Source: Dimorphilus gyrociliatus (lineage: Eukaryota; Annelida; Polychaeta; Dinophilidae). Taken from it: a stretch of 28,828 nt of DNA. Position 1 is the stretch's first letter. The number at the start of each line of letters is the position of its first letter. A program made the position numbers and the translations under genes. The notes beneath the pieces are model-generated. The model saw nothing but the letters and a program-made list of their open reading frames with translations. It did not search any database and was not told the origin of the DNA. The stretch is taken from the NCBI GenBank assembly GCA_904063045.1, contig CAJFCJ010000136.1:35230-64057 (forward strand), given 5' to 3'. Positions 27,982-28,828 of this stretch are shown piece by piece.

Positions 27982-28320
27982 TGAAATATCTTTGGGCATT
28001 TGTCTTGTTATTATGCTGGCACATTTTGCAATTTCTGCACCATTTCAAAGTGAATTGATGGAGTTATTGGATGAAAGAGATGAAGGATTGATGGAAACTC
28101 TTCTTATGAGAAGAATTAGTGAAGAAGGTATTTAATATAGAAAATTTATTCCATAAGCTTTATTTGTACTTTTTCCTTACAGCAACGATATATTAGCAGA
28201 AATTCTTGTATAAATTGCAAACATGGCAAAATTGATGATTGTGATTGGAGAAGATCATATTGTAAGAGAGTCTATCGTGATCTTTCAATATCAGAAAGAA
28301 GGGGAGAAAAGCTTATGTAA
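27982..28320 (+). pseudogene. Small secreted cysteine-rich peptide precursor, member 2 (frame-disrupted, with 55-bp intron)
   Basis: Paralogue of the gene at 15480. The ATG at 27982 starts MKYLWAF like member 1, but the homologous leader and acidic segment (GICLVIMLAHFAIS, then ELMELLDERDEGLMETL) lie in another frame, so one base is out of register near 27998. A GT-AG intron fits 28128-28182. The second exon carries CINCKHGKIDDC, then YCKRVYRD, with the same C-x2-C-x7-C-x6-C spacing, and ends at TAA 28318-28320. The donor leaves phase 1, while the cysteine exon needs phase 0, a second mismatch. The C-terminal tail is longer than in member 1 (about 18 residues after the last Cys). Most likely this is a recent pseudogene; sequence errors or a different splice plan remain possible. 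Function is unknown. Confidence 0.65.
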
Positions 28321-28429
28321 AATTAACAAAAGCTCCACACATTAAGGAAAAACACTAGAATGCACAATTTTTTTAGAGTGGAATGTTTTATTACATCTGA
28401 TATTTTTTCTCTTTAATACATATTTTACA

Positions 28430-28560
28430 AGATTTATGATTACTTGTATTGTACTTTGTTGTATCATGATTGTAGGAATTTTGTTCTCATCCCAAACATA
28501 TTTGTTGGTACCCCTCATTTAATATTACGCCAAAGCACTTGTCCAAATAGAACCTCAAGT
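28430..28560 (-). repeat. Short interspersed repeat (Tc1-end family), copy 5
   Basis: Minus-strand copy with TACTTTGTTGTATCATG, TTGTAGGAATTTTG and CTTGTCCAAATAGAACC. Its inner part (CCTCATTTAATATTACG) is closest to the end of the Tc1-like pseudogene at 6640-6745. It abuts repeat R2. Confidence 0.75.
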
Positions 28561-28662
28561 TATAGCTTAATTGCTTCAAAGCAGCTTAACTAGTTAAATT
28601 TGAATTAAGCTCAATTCTGGGGTCTTTTTAGACTTTAAAAAAGTAATTTTAATCAAGATAAA
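28561..28662 (-). repeat. Dispersed repeat R2, minus copy
   Basis: Reverse complement of 17687-17787 with only a handful of differences. The last 166 bases of the window after it show no feature. Confidence 0.85.
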
Positions 28663-28828
28663 TGATATTATAGCTGATTAGCAAATAGAGAAAGCATTTA
28701 AAATGCCAAAAATCAAGATATATTTTATTCAATTAATCAAAATGGATTTTGTAGGAGATTATTTTAAAAGTGTTCAGTTTTTATTTAAATATTTTCAACT
28801 TTACTTTCTTTCCTAGAAATTGTCAAAA

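Noticed and set aside
1-28828. tRNA, rRNA or other structured RNA genes
   Set aside because: I looked for cloverleaf-like and conserved rRNA blocks and recognised none. A covariance-model scan would be needed to exclude small RNAs.

Overview
The window is animal (metazoan) nuclear DNA, AT-rich, carrying a dense patchwork of transposable elements and broken host genes. The evidence is spliceosomal GT-AG introns, animal-type proteins (an M12B reprolysin metalloprotease, a UDP-glycosyltransferase, a membrane-anchored trypsin-like protease, a RING finger) and animal transposon families (Ty3/Gypsy with envelope, BEL/Pao, Tc1/mariner, MULE). Introns that can be placed with confidence are only 51-55 bp. 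This suggests an invertebrate with compact introns; I cannot name the phylum from this sequence.

Layout. 1-6191: 3' half of an envelope-bearing Ty3/Gypsy element: broken RT-RNase H-integrase, then a retropepsin-like domain located AFTER integrase and running in frame into a 1062-codon uninterrupted envelope-like gene, polypurine tract and a 635-bp LTR. 6200-7224: mariner scrap, MULE-end scrap and a dead Tc1-like transposase. 7247-8519: reprolysin pseudogene with EGF and ShK-like tail. 8945-10130: UDP-glycosyltransferase pseudogene. 10486-12926: MULE transposon copy 1 (minus). 12927-15386: duplicated segment copy A with a solo LTR. 15480-15734: small secreted cysteine-rich peptide gene. 15735-19400: interspersed repeats, a MULE fragment and a BEL/Pao gag remnant. 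19416-19680: terminal RING exon. 19681-21640: featureless AT-rich DNA. 21640-22508: membrane-anchored trypsin pseudogene cut by MULE copy 2 (22509-24750, plus strand). 24751-25298: fragment of a second, diverged envelope gene, a short repeat and an unexplained coding-like piece. 25299-27665: duplicated segment copy B, a near-perfect direct copy of A. 27982-28320: second member of the cysteine-rich peptide family, apparently frame-disrupted. 28430-28662: two more short repeats.

Relations. The two MULE copies are almost identical, lie in opposite orientation, and each sits just left of one copy of the direct duplication A/B. Each duplication copy is followed, within about 100-320 bp, by one member of the same peptide family. 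The peptides are strongly diverged although the upstream 2.4 kb is nearly identical. The most unusual features are the protease-envelope arrangement of the Ty3-like element, the MULE with an N-terminal PHD-like zinc finger and minisatellite inverted ends, and the peptide pair downstream of recently homogenised or duplicated DNA.
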